Source: Secundilactobacillus pentosiphilus (GTDB taxonomy: Bacteria; Bacillota; Bacilli; Lactobacillales; Lactobacillaceae). From it: 64,000 nucleotides of DNA. The notes beneath the pieces were generated by a model. That model had not been told where the DNA came from, ran no database searches, and was given only the letters and a program-made list of their open reading frames with translations. Numbering within the stretch: the first letter of the stretch is position 1; each line of letters begins with the position of its first letter. This document shows, one piece after another, positions 8,227 to 18,091 of this stretch. The position numbers were made by a program, and so were the translations under genes. The stretch covers positions 91,611 through 155,610 of the forward strand of contig NZ_BCMI01000004.1 of NCBI RefSeq assembly GCF_002217985.1. The letters are read 5' to 3'.

Positions 8227-8478
8227 AGTTGTCATATTTTTTGGGAACTATACCCTTTAAAAATGAATTTTCGTATGTAACCATAAACTCCTACAATAGT
8301 GGCATTCTTGCGAAATTGTTCTTATTTTTTTAAACGCCAATTGAAAAATCCTGTAATAATTCTAATTTTTGAGGCTTTTTTAGCCGGTCAGATTTGCTAA
8401 TGTAAGGGTGTGCAAAGCACAACGTTGTACTTGCTTAATTTCTTTAAAGTTTTTGGAATTTATGGAGGAGGAATTATT
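8227..8478 (+). other. AT-rich upstream region of the giant surface protein gene
   Basis: No gene is seen. The region is AT-rich with several weak promoter-like stretches (for example TTGAAA near 8342 followed by TAATTT 16 bases later) but no convincing box pair. A short imperfect inverted repeat, AAGCACAACGTTGTACTT, lies near 8416-8433. The strong ribosome site GGAGGAGG at about 8464-8471 sets the start of the next gene at 8479. Confidence 0.5.
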
Positions 8479-11400
8479 ATGGGAAGAGGTTCAAAGAATC
8501 TATCAAAGGGGAACCGGAAGTTAGCACTCATGCATGAATCTGAGTCGCTGCACTACCGGATGTATAAAGCAGGTCGAACCTGGCTTTTTGCAGGAATCGC
8601 GACCTTCTCATTAGGTGCTGTATTACTTGGCTCACAAGTGACAGCATCAGCTGCGGAGGATCCAACACAGACGACTGCACCAGCAACAACACCAGAGGCT
8701 GGTACGGGTGCAGGTCAAGCAACAGATACTAATGCAGGCGCTGCGGCACAGCAACAGCCGGCAGCAACGCAAGAGCAACCAGCTGCTGATACTAATGCAG
8801 CAAATCAAAGTAATAATATCAATGCTGCGACAGCAACAACTGATCAGCCAGGCGATATTTCAAAACCCACAACAACTACGAAACAGGTCGATCCAAAGGT
8901 TCAAGGGACTACCACTGGACAGGTAGAAGCGCCTCAAGGTACAACCCCAACTACTGATACAAATAAAGCACTTATTGACACGACTTTATTTGGCAATGGT
9001 AATACAGCTACAGGTGAGAATAGCGCAACTGCAAAACTCGGTGACACGACGAGTGCAGGTACGAAGATTGACAGTGCCAATGCCGGTCAAGATCGTGGCG
9101 CAAATAAATACTCGACAGTCGGTGGCTCTGATGCTGCACCCGATTTACAAGGTGGCGCATCAAGTTGGGCAAACATTGATGGTACTCAAAAATCAACGGT
9201 TGTAGGGGATGGAACTGCTAAGTTAAATGACGGTCTTGATATGTCATTTAACAGTGCCTACCCTAGTCAAGGCGATACCGGTCAGTTCCAAACTGATGAA
9301 ACTACAACTACTACAGATCAATTAAATGACCAAAATGCCATTAGTTCAGATCCAACCAATGCAGCGACTCGATATGGTGTGTTTTATGCACAAGGTCAAA
9401 ACAAAGGTCTTAGTGTTTCTGCGATTGGTAATAGCACAAACGGTGCATCGATTGGTATTCCAGCTAACCTAGCAGGCACAGTTAAAGTTGGTACTTGGAT
9501 GGTGGTAGAACAAACTCCTGTTGGGATCCTTATCGAAAATGTTGATCCTGATCATCCAGAAGACATTACCAAAGGTACGCATGAACAATTCCGAATTGTC
9601 GATGCCAATTTAGGTAAATCTGATGATTATAAGCCAGGGACTATGATACCTAACTCGAAGCTTGGGGGGTATGCAGTGGTTACCACTACTTTGAATGGTG
9701 ATGCTATTGCACCTATTGTCGAAGCTGTAACGCAAGCAATTAGTACACTAAGTACGGCTGCTGGTGATGTTGGTAGCGCGCTGATTTCTGGTGTAGATCA
9801 AGTAGTAACTGGTGTGTCAGGTGCTATTGGCGGAATCGCCGGAAACATTTTAGGTGGTTTGACAGGTGATGATTTAAACATTCAGGGATTCACTGATGCA
9901 TACCACGCAGAGGCCAACCAAATTCAAAATGAGATTAAACAACTGAATCTTTATGGCGAAACATTAATGGAACATGGGATTGAAATGACGACACTTGAGG
10001 AAGTAAAAACTTCCACAGTAAGCTATACGGATCCCGTGACTGGAAAAACAGTTCAAACGCCTGTATATTCCGTTAATACTAATAGTGGTGTTGCAACGGC
10101 GATAGCAAATATGATCAACTCTTATATTAACGGTTGGTCTGATGGAATTAAGAAAGCTGTTCTTGGCATGCTTGCTGGGAATCAAGTATTCCACTATAAC
10201 AAGGGCGTCGATGCTGATAGCACAGCACAATATGATGGTAAAACACCTATTCAAGTTCTAGAAGATGGAAATGATAGCGGGCTAGTAGCGACAGTCATTA
10301 ATGCACTTAGTGGTGCAGCCAAAATGGCTGGCGACGCAATTTCTGGAGGCGTTGACAAAGCTTCAGCAGCTGCAACAAAGATTATTGGTGATGCTGTTAA
10401 AGTTGGTATTGATGGCCAGATTGGTGGTAGTGTTTCTGCTGCCTTCCCACTCACTTGGAAAGATCCAGTTCTCCAAGACAAAGATGGTAAGAATATTCTT
10501 CCAGGACAATTTGTTGGTGAAACATTCCAGACTAACGCAGTTGCTTATAACACAAGCACCGACAGCAGTACAACTGTGGCCTATCAGAATGTTGACAAAT
10601 CACAATTGAGTTCACAATTAGATGCAATTGCTAACGGAACTGTTAAAAATGTTGATCCAGCAGCAGTTACAAAAGCTAAGAACTTCCTTGCGAACCCTAA
10701 CGCATCACAATATGATGTTGACCAAGCTTTCAAGGCTTTAGGTGGTACCATAGAGACTACTGCTCAAACTGGAATTGGTAATGCAATTCTTAAAGACCAT
10801 CAAGGGACTGAAGCAGGTCAAACATTTGATGAAATTCTTAAGGATAACTTGTCAGACTTGCTGAAGGTTGATTATAATTCTGCCGCAACTGAAGCCGACA
10901 AAGCTGCTTTTGCTGCAGCGACATCTGCGCTTAAGGATACTGACTATGTGATTGCACCTTCTGCAGATGGTGCAACTTCAACAACCTACACATTAAAAGA
11001 CACCGTCGTTACTTCAATTAACGAAGCATTGGCAAAGAGCGGCAATTTGAAATTTGTTGCTCCTAAACCAGGAACTCTAACACTGTTCGATGCGAAGAAT
11101 CCTGGTGGTGGAGACAATCCTGGCAACCCTGAACAAACTGGCGATTCAACCTATACCGTTGACGCCATTGATGAAGCTGGTAAAGTATTACCAGGTTCAA
11201 TCCACACTGATCAAAAGGGTAATGCTGGTGATCCAATCGATGCCACTGTACTTGGTGCCACTTATAAAGATGCAAATGGTAAGACATGGTACAAGCCAGC
11301 TGCTGATTCATTAGCCAGCTACTATATTAAAGATGGTGCGACAATTCATGTTCTGTACACTGACAAAGATCCAGAAAACACCGATGGGAACGGTGGCAAC

Positions 11401-14400
11401 GGCGGCGACAACGGTGGAAACGTAGACAACCCAACTGGCAAAGTTTCAATTGTTTACGTTGGTGATGGCCTCTGGAAAGTTGACGATGGTAATGGTCACT
11501 CATTCACCTTCGACCCAAGCAAGTTCGGCAATGGCAGTGGTCAACCAATCGTTATCAACATTGGTGGTAACACTAATACCAATACCAACAACAATGGTGG
11601 CAGTGGTTCTAACGGTACTGGCACAACTGGAAACGGTTCAACTGGTACTGATGGAACTGGTGCTAATGGTGGTACTAGCTTGATCATCTTGCCAGGTCAA
11701 AATGGTGACCAAGGCATTAAAGCTAACAAGAACCCAGATGGCTCAATCACCTTCGTCTTCCCTAACGGAGACACTCAAACTGTTCAACCAGGTGACAATG
11801 GTGACCACACCAACCCTGCAGGTGGTAACTTCAAGGTAAACTCTGATGGTACGATTACCTTCACTGATCCTTCAGGCAACAGTTTCACGGTTGATCCTAA
11901 CAACAAGGGCACTGGTTCAACTCAACCAGGTTCAGTTGTTACGAACATTACTTTACCAGGTAAAGATGGTGAAGATGGTCAAAACACGCCTGACCAAACC
12001 TTCTTCGTTGAAAAGACACCAGAAGGCAATGTCATTCTTCACTTACCAGGTGGCGGCACTGCAACGCTTGCACCAGGTGAAACTATTAACTTACCTGGCG
12101 GCGGATCTGCAGTATTGAATCCAGATGGTACGATTACCTTCACTGATCCGAACGGTGGCACTTATACCATTAACCCTGATAATGGTAACAAGACGCCAAA
12201 CGGTCAAATCAACATCAACCCAGGTAATGGTTCGAGCCTGCCATCTATCAATGGTGACGGTAACATTATCATCATCAACCCAGGCGATGGCACAGTTAAC
12301 TACGGTACAGGTGGCAACGGTGAGGGTACTAACAACCCTAATGGCGGTTCTACCAGCACGACAACCACGACCATCAACATCCCAGGCGGCGACGGTATCA
12401 AAGCTACTAAGAACCCAGATGGCTCAATCACATTTGTCTTCCCTAATGGCGATACTCAAACTGTCCAACCAGGCGGATCAACCACACCAAATAAGGATGG
12501 TTCATTCACTGTAAATCCTGATGGTACGATTACCTTCACTGATCCAAACGGTAATAGTTATACCCTCGATCCAAACAAGGGTGGTCAAGCTACTCAACCG
12601 ATCGTCATTAACATCCCAACTCCTGGCGGTGGTGCTTCAGCTACCAAGAACTCTGATGGCTCATTTACCTTCAACTTCCCTGGCGGCGGTTCAGAAACGG
12701 TCCAACCAGGCGGTTCAACTAAGCCTGCAAGCGATGGCAGCTACTTCACTGTAAATCCTGATGGTACAATTACCTTCAACGATGGCAAGGGTGGCACATT
12801 CGTCCTTGATCCAAACAGCGGCAAGGGTGCTACAACCGAACCAGGCAGCAAAGAAACCGTTGTTATCATTCCTGGTAAAGACGGACAGAACTACGTTGTC
12901 GATGTTGAAAAGACACCTGAAGGCAACACGATTATTCATTTGCCAAACGGTTCAACTATCCCTGTTAAACCAGGCGATACCGGTACATTACCAGATGGTA
13001 CTAAGTACGTTGTCAACGATAACGGTACTGTCACCTTTACGACTCCAGGTGGCGATACTCAGACGATTGATCCTAACAAGGGTACTGGTAATGTCACTAT
13101 CACCACTAATACTACCAACAATGGTGGCGGTACTGGTAACACTAACAACACGTCTAACGGTGGCGTTGACACTGATGGTGACGGTCTTCCAGATAGTACG
13201 GAAACTGTTTTAGGCATTAACCCAGAGAACAAGGATACTGATGGCGACGGCGATACAGATCTGCAAGAACTGCTGAACAGCACCGACCCTAAGGATCCTA
13301 ACTCAAACCTGAACTCATTAGAGAACGGTGGTAAGGGTGGCAACACTGGTAACGGTGGTTCGACCACGACAACCACGATTACAACCATCTCGAATGTTCC
13401 AGGCCAAGGCGGCGATGTCAAAGTTATTAAGAACCCAGATGGCTCAATCACATTTGTCTTCCCTAACGGCGGCACTCAAACCGTTCAACCTGGTGGTTCA
13501 ACCACGCCTGATGCTAACGGTGGCTCATTCACTGTCAACCCAGACGGTACGATTACCTTTAACGATGGTAAAGGTGGTCAGTACACCATTGATCCAAACA
13601 AGGGCGGTGCAGCTACTCAACCAATCGTGATCAACATCCCAACTCCAGATGGCGGTGCTTCAGCTACCAAGAACCCTGATGGCTCATTTACCTTCAACTT
13701 CCCTGGTGGCGGTTCAGAAACTGTCCAACCTGGTGGCTCAACTAAGCCTGCAAGCGACGGCAGCTTCTTCACTGTAAATCCTGATGGTACGATTACCTTT
13801 AACGATGGCAAGGGTGGCACATTCATCCTCGATCCAAACAGCGGCAAAGGTAACACGACTGAACCAGGCAGCAAGGAAACCGTTGTTATTCTTCCTGGTA
13901 AAGACGGACAGAACTACGTTGTCGATGTTGAAAAGACACCAGAAGGCAACACAATCATCCACTTACCAAACGGTTCAACTATTCCAGTTAAACCAGGAGA
14001 TACCGGTACATTACCAGATGGTACTAAGTACGTTGTTAATGATAATGGTTCTGTAACGTTCACCACTCCAAATGGTGGTACTCAAACGATCGATCCTAAC
14101 AAGGGTACAAGCAACATCACTAGCACAACCACCAACACCACTAACAACAATGGTGGCGGCGAAGGTACTGACAGCAACAATACCAACAGCAATAACACCA
14201 ACAGTGGTAATATTACTTACAACTACTACGGTGAAGGCGCAAATGGTCCTGCAAGTGCTCAAATCACATTGCCTGCTGGCAAAGATGGTAAGTCTTACAC
14301 GATCACTTACACCAAGAACCCTGATGGTACGTTCAGTATCACAATGCCAGGTGGCGACGCTACTAACGTTAAACCAGGTGACAAGGGCTCATTACCAAAC

Positions 14401-15375
14401 GGTGGCTCTTACGTTGTTCTCCCTGATGGGTCATTGAGCATCACTAACCCAGATGGTTCTACAACAGTTGTCAACCCAGGTAACGGCAATGGTAATGGTG
14501 CTCCACTTAACGGTGGTGCTGGTAACGTTACTGTTAACGTCACTGTTAACGGCGGTGCTGGCGGAGCTACAGTTAACACCCCAGCTGGCAACTACACTGT
14601 CAGTGTCAACGGTGATGGCACTTACACCATTACTGCACCAAACGGCGAAACGGTTCCTAACCTTAAACCAGGTGCTACTGGTACCTTACCTGGCAACGGT
14701 GGTAGCTACGAAGTCGGCAACGGCCAAATCACTATCACTGAACCAGGTGGCGCAAAGCTGACCTTCAACGTTAATACCAATGGTGGTAATACTAACCCTG
14801 GCGGCGACACCAACACTAACCCAGGCGGAACTACTGATCCAAATGGCAATGGTGGCACTGGTACTACTGGTCCAGAAGGTAACGGTGGTACTGGTACCAC
14901 AACACCAGGTGGCAACGGCAGCACGCCTACCGGGCCTACCACCACTACACCAACAGGTGACGCAGGTACTGCCGTAACAACTCCAAGTAACGGTAATACC
15001 GGCAACACTGGCAATGGCGGCACTGGTATCAGCACCACTACTGGTGAAGGTACGGCTACGGGTGCTAACGGCACTGGCGCTGATCAAGGCGGCATTGTAA
15101 CTGGCGGAGACGCTGGAACAGCTACCGGAACTCAGGCTGGCACTGCTAACCAAGGCGGTGCAATTGCTCAAGACACTTCTGCAGGTACTGCAACAACTGC
15201 TGCAGGTGCAGCAGCTTCTGGTGAAGTCAACGGTAACAAGCAAGCAGCTGACAAGAGTGCACTACCTCAAACTGATGAAAAACCAGCTGAAGGCATTGCA
15301 GCACTTGGTTTATTAGGCGGACTTGTTTCACTGCTTGGCTTAGCCGGAGCAAAGAGACGTCGTAAAGATATTTAG
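8479..15375 (+). CDS. Giant LPQTDE-anchored surface protein with Gly/Asn repeats
   Basis: The start ATG at 8479 follows GGAGGAGGAATTATT; an upstream in-frame ATG at 8410 has no ribosome site. The product has 2298 residues. Residues 29-35 (YKAGRTW) form a KxYKxGKxW-type signal peptide, cleaved probably after Ala59. Residues 60-170 are low complexity (Thr, Ala, Gln). Residues about 170-880 are a unique region I do not recognise. A MucBP-like beta domain follows (about 885-955), then about 1100 residues of repeats built on NPDGTITFTDPNG, FPNGDTQTVQPG and TIDPNKG turns. A DxDxDG-type calcium-binding (TSP3-like) segment lies at about 1563-1605. A Gly/Thr/Asn stalk leads to LPQTDE at 2262-2267, a hydrophobic helix and a KRRRKDI tail, so sortase should link it to peptidoglycan. 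Likely an adhesin or aggregation factor; the ligand is unknown. Confidence 0.9.
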   Translation: MGRGSKNLSKGNRKLALMHESESLHYRMYKAGRTWLFAGIATFSLGAVLLGSQVTASAAEDPTQTTAPATTPEAGTGAGQATDTNAGAAAQQQPAATQEQPAADTNAANQSNNINAATATTDQPGDISKPTTTTKQVDPKVQGTTTGQVEAPQGTTPTTDTNKALIDTTLFGNGNTATGENSATAKLGDTTSAGTKIDSANAGQDRGANKYSTVGGSDAAPDLQGGASSWANIDGTQKSTVVGDGTAKLNDGLDMSFNSAYPSQGDTGQFQTDETTTTTDQLNDQNAISSDPTNAATRYGVFYAQGQNKGLSVSAIGNSTNGASIGIPANLAGTVKVGTWMVVEQTPVGILIENVDPDHPEDITKGTHEQFRIVDANLGKSDDYKPGTMIPNSKLGGYAVVTTTLNGDAIAPIVEAVTQAISTLSTAAGDVGSALISGVDQVVTGVSGAIGGIAGNILGGLTGDDLNIQGFTDAYHAEANQIQNEIKQLNLYGETLMEHGIEMTTLEEVKTSTVSYTDPVTGKTVQTPVYSVNTNSGVATAIANMINSYINGWSDGIKKAVLGMLAGNQVFHYNKGVDADSTAQYDGKTPIQVLEDGNDSGLVATVINALSGAAKMAGDAISGGVDKASAAATKIIGDAVKVGIDGQIGGSVSAAFPLTWKDPVLQDKDGKNILPGQFVGETFQTNAVAYNTSTDSSTTVAYQNVDKSQLSSQLDAIANGTVKNVDPAAVTKAKNFLANPNASQYDVDQAFKALGGTIETTAQTGIGNAILKDHQGTEAGQTFDEILKDNLSDLLKVDYNSAATEADKAAFAAATSALKDTDYVIAPSADGATSTTYTLKDTVVTSINEALAKSGNLKFVAPKPGTLTLFDAKNPGGGDNPGNPEQTGDSTYTVDAIDEAGKVLPGSIHTDQKGNAGDPIDATVLGATYKDANGKTWYKPAADSLASYYIKDGATIHVLYTDKDPENTDGNGGNGGDNGGNVDNPTGKVSIVYVGDGLWKVDDGNGHSFTFDPSKFGNGSGQPIVINIGGNTNTNTNNNGGSGSNGTGTTGNGSTGTDGTGANGGTSLIILPGQNGDQGIKANKNPDGSITFVFPNGDTQTVQPGDNGDHTNPAGGNFKVNSDGTITFTDPSGNSFTVDPNNKGTGSTQPGSVVTNITLPGKDGEDGQNTPDQTFFVEKTPEGNVILHLPGGGTATLAPGETINLPGGGSAVLNPDGTITFTDPNGGTYTINPDNGNKTPNGQININPGNGSSLPSINGDGNIIIINPGDGTVNYGTGGNGEGTNNPNGGSTSTTTTTINIPGGDGIKATKNPDGSITFVFPNGDTQTVQPGGSTTPNKDGSFTVNPDGTITFTDPNGNSYTLDPNKGGQATQPIVINIPTPGGGASATKNSDGSFTFNFPGGGSETVQPGGSTKPASDGSYFTVNPDGTITFNDGKGGTFVLDPNSGKGATTEPGSKETVVIIPGKDGQNYVVDVEKTPEGNTIIHLPNGSTIPVKPGDTGTLPDGTKYVVNDNGTVTFTTPGGDTQTIDPNKGTGNVTITTNTTNNGGGTGNTNNTSNGGVDTDGDGLPDSTETVLGINPENKDTDGDGDTDLQELLNSTDPKDPNSNLNSLENGGKGGNTGNGGSTTTTTITTISNVPGQGGDVKVIKNPDGSITFVFPNGGTQTVQPGGSTTPDANGGSFTVNPDGTITFNDGKGGQYTIDPNKGGAATQPIVINIPTPDGGASATKNPDGSFTFNFPGGGSETVQPGGSTKPASDGSFFTVNPDGTITFNDGKGGTFILDPNSGKGNTTEPGSKETVVILPGKDGQNYVVDVEKTPEGNTIIHLPNGSTIPVKPGDTGTLPDGTKYVVNDNGSVTFTTPNGGTQTIDPNKGTSNITSTTTNTTNNNGGGEGTDSNNTNSNNTNSGNITYNYYGEGANGPASAQITLPAGKDGKSYTITYTKNPDGTFSITMPGGDATNVKPGDKGSLPNGGSYVVLPDGSLSITNPDGSTTVVNPGNGNGNGAPLNGGAGNVTVNVTVNGGAGGATVNTPAGNYTVSVNGDGTYTITAPNGETVPNLKPGATGTLPGNGGSYEVGNGQITITEPGGAKLTFNVNTNGGNTNPGGDTNTNPGGTTDPNGNGGTGTTGPEGNGGTGTTTPGGNGSTPTGPTTTTPTGDAGTAVTTPSNGNTGNTGNGGTGISTTTGEGTATGANGTGADQGGIVTGGDAGTATGTQAGTANQGGAIAQDTSAGTATTAAGAAASGEVNGNKQAADKSALPQTDEKPAEGIAALGLLGGLVSLLGLAGAKRRRKDI
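12397..14115 (+). repeat. About 1.02-kb tandem duplication inside the giant surface protein gene
   Basis: The DNA from about 12400 to 13100 recurs from about 13420 to 14115 at an offset of 1020 bases (1023 after one extra codon). Long stretches encoding GGASATKN, SDGSFTFNFPGG, KPASDGS and VEKTPEGNTIIHLPNGS are identical or nearly so at protein level. The calcium-binding TSP3-like segment sits between the two copies. The similarity suggests recent expansion by unequal recombination, so copy number may differ between strains. Confidence 0.85.
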
Positions 15376-15427
15376 AATCAAAAGTAGTTATCCCCGTTTA
15401 AATTTCTCCCTCATTATTTAAACGTCG

Positions 15428-15466
15428 AAGCCCCGCATGCGAACGTCGCGCATGCGGGGCTTTCGT
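15428..15466. terminator. Rho-independent terminator after the giant surface protein gene
   Basis: Strong GC-rich hairpin AAGCCCCGCATGCG ... CGCATGCGGGGCTT with a following T-rich run. Confidence 0.9.
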
Positions 15467-15482
15467 ATACCTTAAGTTAGGC

Positions 15483-15567
15483 CGTTTAACGCAAATAACG
15501 CCTCTTTCGGCAGTGTTTGCCGGAAGAGGCGTTATTTGCAATTCTGGAATCTACCGAATTCTGTCGA
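15483..15567 (-). repeat. Intergenic hairpin element, copy D (truncated, minus strand)
   Basis: Read on the minus strand, ATTCGGTAGATTCCAGAAT is followed by a 20-base self-complementary arm pair (15491-15510 and 15520-15539, one G-U pair) around a 9-base loop, then GTTAAACGGCC, matching the TTAAATGGCC edge of copy C. The long conserved tail of copies A-C is missing. It sits between the convergent surface protein and tetR genes. Confidence 0.7.
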
Positions 15568-15581
15568 TAGCGCCCAGTGCG

Positions 15582-16175
15582 TCAAGCTGAATGCTTAAGC
15601 GACACAGCAACTTCTTTCATTGCAGCAATACTTTTACTGATAACGATCACAAGGTCGTCAGTCGGGAAGGGCGTTTGACTGGTTAGCCAGTCGGTAACTG
15701 TGCCGATTAAACCACAGGATGCGAAGCCAACGGCTGCCCGATACTTTGTGTTAGAGGTGTCGATGTTTTCGGCGTCTAACACGTAGTACACGAAAAGTGC
15801 GTTCATTCGCTTGAGCGTCTTAACGTCCCTGCCAAAATTAGTTAGTGCTTCAAATAGCTGCTGATTTTCAACGATGGATGTGACGATTTGCGCTGCTAGT
15901 GGCGTAAAATTGTTGCCTCCATCACGCGGATAGTAGGTTTGAAATATCCCCGTAAGCTGATTAACGGTATCAGCCACCACTGAATCATAGAGATCGTAGA
16001 CGTCCTTATAATGGATGTAAAAAGTACCTCGACCAATATCGCTAGCCCTAGCAAGCTCCGCGACAGTAATCTTATCAATTGGTTTATCATGCAATAGTCT
16101 AATAAGCATCTTTTTCAATTGACGCTGGGTCTTTACTGTTCGACGATCTGGTTGATCACTCTGCTTAGAAACCAC
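15582..16175 (-). CDS. TetR/AcrR family transcriptional regulator
   Basis: About 197 residues. The N-terminal DNA-binding domain contains KTQRQLKKMLIRLLHDKPIDKITVAELARASDIGRGTFYIHYKDVYDLYDSV, a textbook TetR helix-turn-helix. The C-terminal ligand domain is of the type seen in small Lactobacillales TetR proteins. The GTG at 16175 is preferred: AGAGGGGG lies seven bases upstream. A very similar unit (AGAGGGGGTAATCGGGTG) lies about 30 bases further out, so a longer start at a GTG there or at the ATG at 16247 is possible. Its target is unknown; candidates are the flanking surface-protein gene and itself. Confidence 0.85.
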   Translation of the reverse strand: MVSKQSDQPDRRTVKTQRQLKKMLIRLLHDKPIDKITVAELARASDIGRGTFYIHYKDVYDLYDSVVADTVNQLTGIFQTYYPRDGGNNFTPLAAQIVTSIVENQQLFEALTNFGRDVKTLKRMNALFVYYVLDAENIDTSNTKYRAAVGFASCGLIGTVTDWLTSQTPFPTDDLVIVISKSIAAMKEVAVSLKHSA

Positions 16176-16458
16176 TTTGTTGCCCCCTCTAAGTCGAGCT
16201 ATCACCCGATTACCCCCTCTACAATTACTGGACAATATAAGCTGCATTGTCGATTAATGAACCTATCACATAAAACTGGGTATTGTACAGTAACTATACC
16301 TTTATTATATTAGAGTTAATAATAAAAACAACTAAAATACATGATTTATGAAAGCGTTTTTATTATTGTGCGACACAATCGGTAAAGTGTTTTGAAGTTT
16401 GGTATAGGTAACTGGGGGAGTTATCTATTTTTGGGGATAAGCATGGGGGAAACTTATT

Positions 16459-17940
16459 ATGAAGTATTTAGCTTTTTTGGAGAAGGACGAACGGATTAAG
16501 CTTTCTGTCTTGGCCTTACTAGCTGAAACTGGGCAGCACGTTGTTCAGGTGAAGCAAATACTAGACCAATTATCAATTACACGGTATAAATTCAATCAGT
16601 TGATTGCCGAGTTGATCGAGGATTTACAGCAAATTAAGCAATGTCAGTATCAGCTGACGGTAAAAAGCGGTGCTGTGATTTCTGAACACATTGATTATTC
16701 AATTTATCAGCAAATGCAACTCTTTTACTTAAGACAGTCACCGCGCTTTCAAATTTTTGAGTACGAATACCTCAATCAGCAAACGGAGTCCCGGCAGAAG
16801 TTTTTACGCGACCATTTCATGAGCCAGTCGAAATACTATACGCTCAGGGGTCAAGTTGAAAACCTGCTTGATAATAAAGCGTTGATGCAAAAGCGGTCAG
16901 AGGGGGGCAACTTGCATCCTGAGCTGGTTGAGCGGGCCAAAATTACCAACGTTTACTGTCACTTTTTTAACGGGATTGACGATCCGTTTCCCGAATTAAA
17001 GGAACAAACATCGCGCTTCTGTACTTTTTTGTGCATGACCTTAGGAATCTCACTGACACCCAGTGAGCGGTTCAAATTAAGGATTTTTTTCCAGGTTCAA
17101 GTTAAACGGCTGACTGGCCGCCACTACATGAACATACGTAACATTGCGACTTTGAAACGTGACGTTCGGTTACCGTTTTTGAAAAATTATTATCTTAAAA
17201 ACGTGTGGCACAGCGATCAAGCTGATATTGATTCTGAAATGAGCTACCTGCTGTTATTCCTAAAAAGTCAGCGCATTATGGATTCGGTACCGGTTAAACT
17301 ATGTAAACAGATTCAGCAGCAGTTTAATCGTGGCAGTCAACGGTTTGAACAGGTTTTAGCCGAAACCAATGTTGTGGAACAGAAAAAGTTTTCAGCTGCC
17401 GTGAAGCATCAAACTGCTGAGCGGCTGTCAGAGTTAACAATCTGGTTGATGGTTTTTGACTATTTTGAGTTAACGGAGACCAATTCTACGGATCAGCCCC
17501 ATATGTCAATGAACTTTCCAGCACTTACGGTACTGGGAAAACAGTTAGTTGATGCAGCTGTAAAGACGTTTGACCTGCAACTTCCGTCAGAGGTGCAATC
17601 GAGATTGCTGAAGTGCTACGTCAAAATTTTGATTGATGGGATTCCTAGTGATCTGGTAAGGGATAACGTGACAATTTGCGTAGACTTTGTTCAAAGCATC
17701 GTGCCGATGGACTACTTTGCCCAATTATTGACGACTAACCTGGGCGCCGGCATCGTTTTAACCAACCAGCTAAGCAGTGATGTGGATATTTTCCTCTCAG
17801 ATATTTTTATCTCGAGCATCCATGATATCCCGCAGGTAACGTGGCTTGACCCGTTAAAAACATCGAACTGGGAACAGCTGCGGCAGACGATTGCGGAGGT
17901 CAAACAAGCTAAATTGGAGAAATTTATGGCAGCGAGTTAG
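16459..17940 (+). CDS. Mga-like helix-turn-helix regulator
   Basis: A 493-residue, mostly helical, cytoplasmic protein. The N-terminal region has two predicted DNA-binding helices: LSVLALLAETGQHVVQVKQILDQLSITRYKFNQLIAEL resembles the Mga/PRD-type winged helix. The middle part (LRQSPRFQIFEYEYL and following) resembles the second helix-turn-helix and PRD-like region of stand-alone virulence regulators such as Mga. It lacks any transporter domain. In lactobacilli and streptococci such regulators often lie next to the surface-protein genes they control; here it is about 1 kb past the giant LPQTDE protein gene, so control of that gene is a fair guess. GGGGGAAACTTATT precedes the ATG. Terminator at 17955. 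Confidence 0.75.
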   Translation: MKYLAFLEKDERIKLSVLALLAETGQHVVQVKQILDQLSITRYKFNQLIAELIEDLQQIKQCQYQLTVKSGAVISEHIDYSIYQQMQLFYLRQSPRFQIFEYEYLNQQTESRQKFLRDHFMSQSKYYTLRGQVENLLDNKALMQKRSEGGNLHPELVERAKITNVYCHFFNGIDDPFPELKEQTSRFCTFLCMTLGISLTPSERFKLRIFFQVQVKRLTGRHYMNIRNIATLKRDVRLPFLKNYYLKNVWHSDQADIDSEMSYLLLFLKSQRIMDSVPVKLCKQIQQQFNRGSQRFEQVLAETNVVEQKKFSAAVKHQTAERLSELTIWLMVFDYFELTETNSTDQPHMSMNFPALTVLGKQLVDAAVKTFDLQLPSEVQSRLLKCYVKILIDGIPSDLVRDNVTICVDFVQSIVPMDYFAQLLTTNLGAGIVLTNQLSSDVDIFLSDIFISSIHDIPQVTWLDPLKTSNWEQLRQTIAEVKQAKLEKFMAAS

Positions 17941-17954
17941 ACGAGTAATTTAGG

Positions 17955-17993
17955 AACGTCCTCACCTTCAAGGGTAGTGGGGACGCTTTTTTA
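17955..17993 (+). terminator. Rho-independent terminator after the Mga-like gene
   Basis: Hairpin AACGTCCTCACC ... GTGGGGACGCTTTTTT with a T-run. Confidence 0.85.
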
Positions 17994-18021
17994 AAAGTGT
18001 TGCAAAACCGGACAAGTCGTG

Positions 18022-18057
18022 AAAACGCTTGACTTATTTCAGTAAACTAGCTTTAAT
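18022..18057 (+). promoter_or_regulatory. Promoter of the TPP-riboswitch operon, with cre-like overlap
   Basis: TTGACT at 18029-18034 and TTTAAT at 18052-18057 are separated by 17 bases. The -35 box overlaps TGAAAACGCTTGAC, which is close to a CcpA cre site; regulation by CcpA is only inferred. Confidence 0.5.
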
Positions 18058-18091
18058 TAGTGTTAGAGATTTCGAATTTAATAAACATTGT

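Noticed and set aside
8410..8478. Longer N-terminus for the giant surface protein starting at 8410
   Set aside because: No ribosome site; the conserved signal-peptide type starts after the GGAGGAGG site at 8479.
12397..14115. Possible CRISPR-like repetition
   Set aside because: The repeats are coding, long and uneven, with no spacer pattern; they are protein-domain duplications.
11063..15243. Long frames on both strands inside the giant repeat gene
   Set aside because: They mirror the Gly/Asn/Thr-rich repeat codons in other frames and have no start signals.
16361..16400. TGTGCGACACAATCGGTAAAG before the Mga-like gene, like the left flank of the hairpin elements
   Set aside because: The match is short and no hairpin follows.
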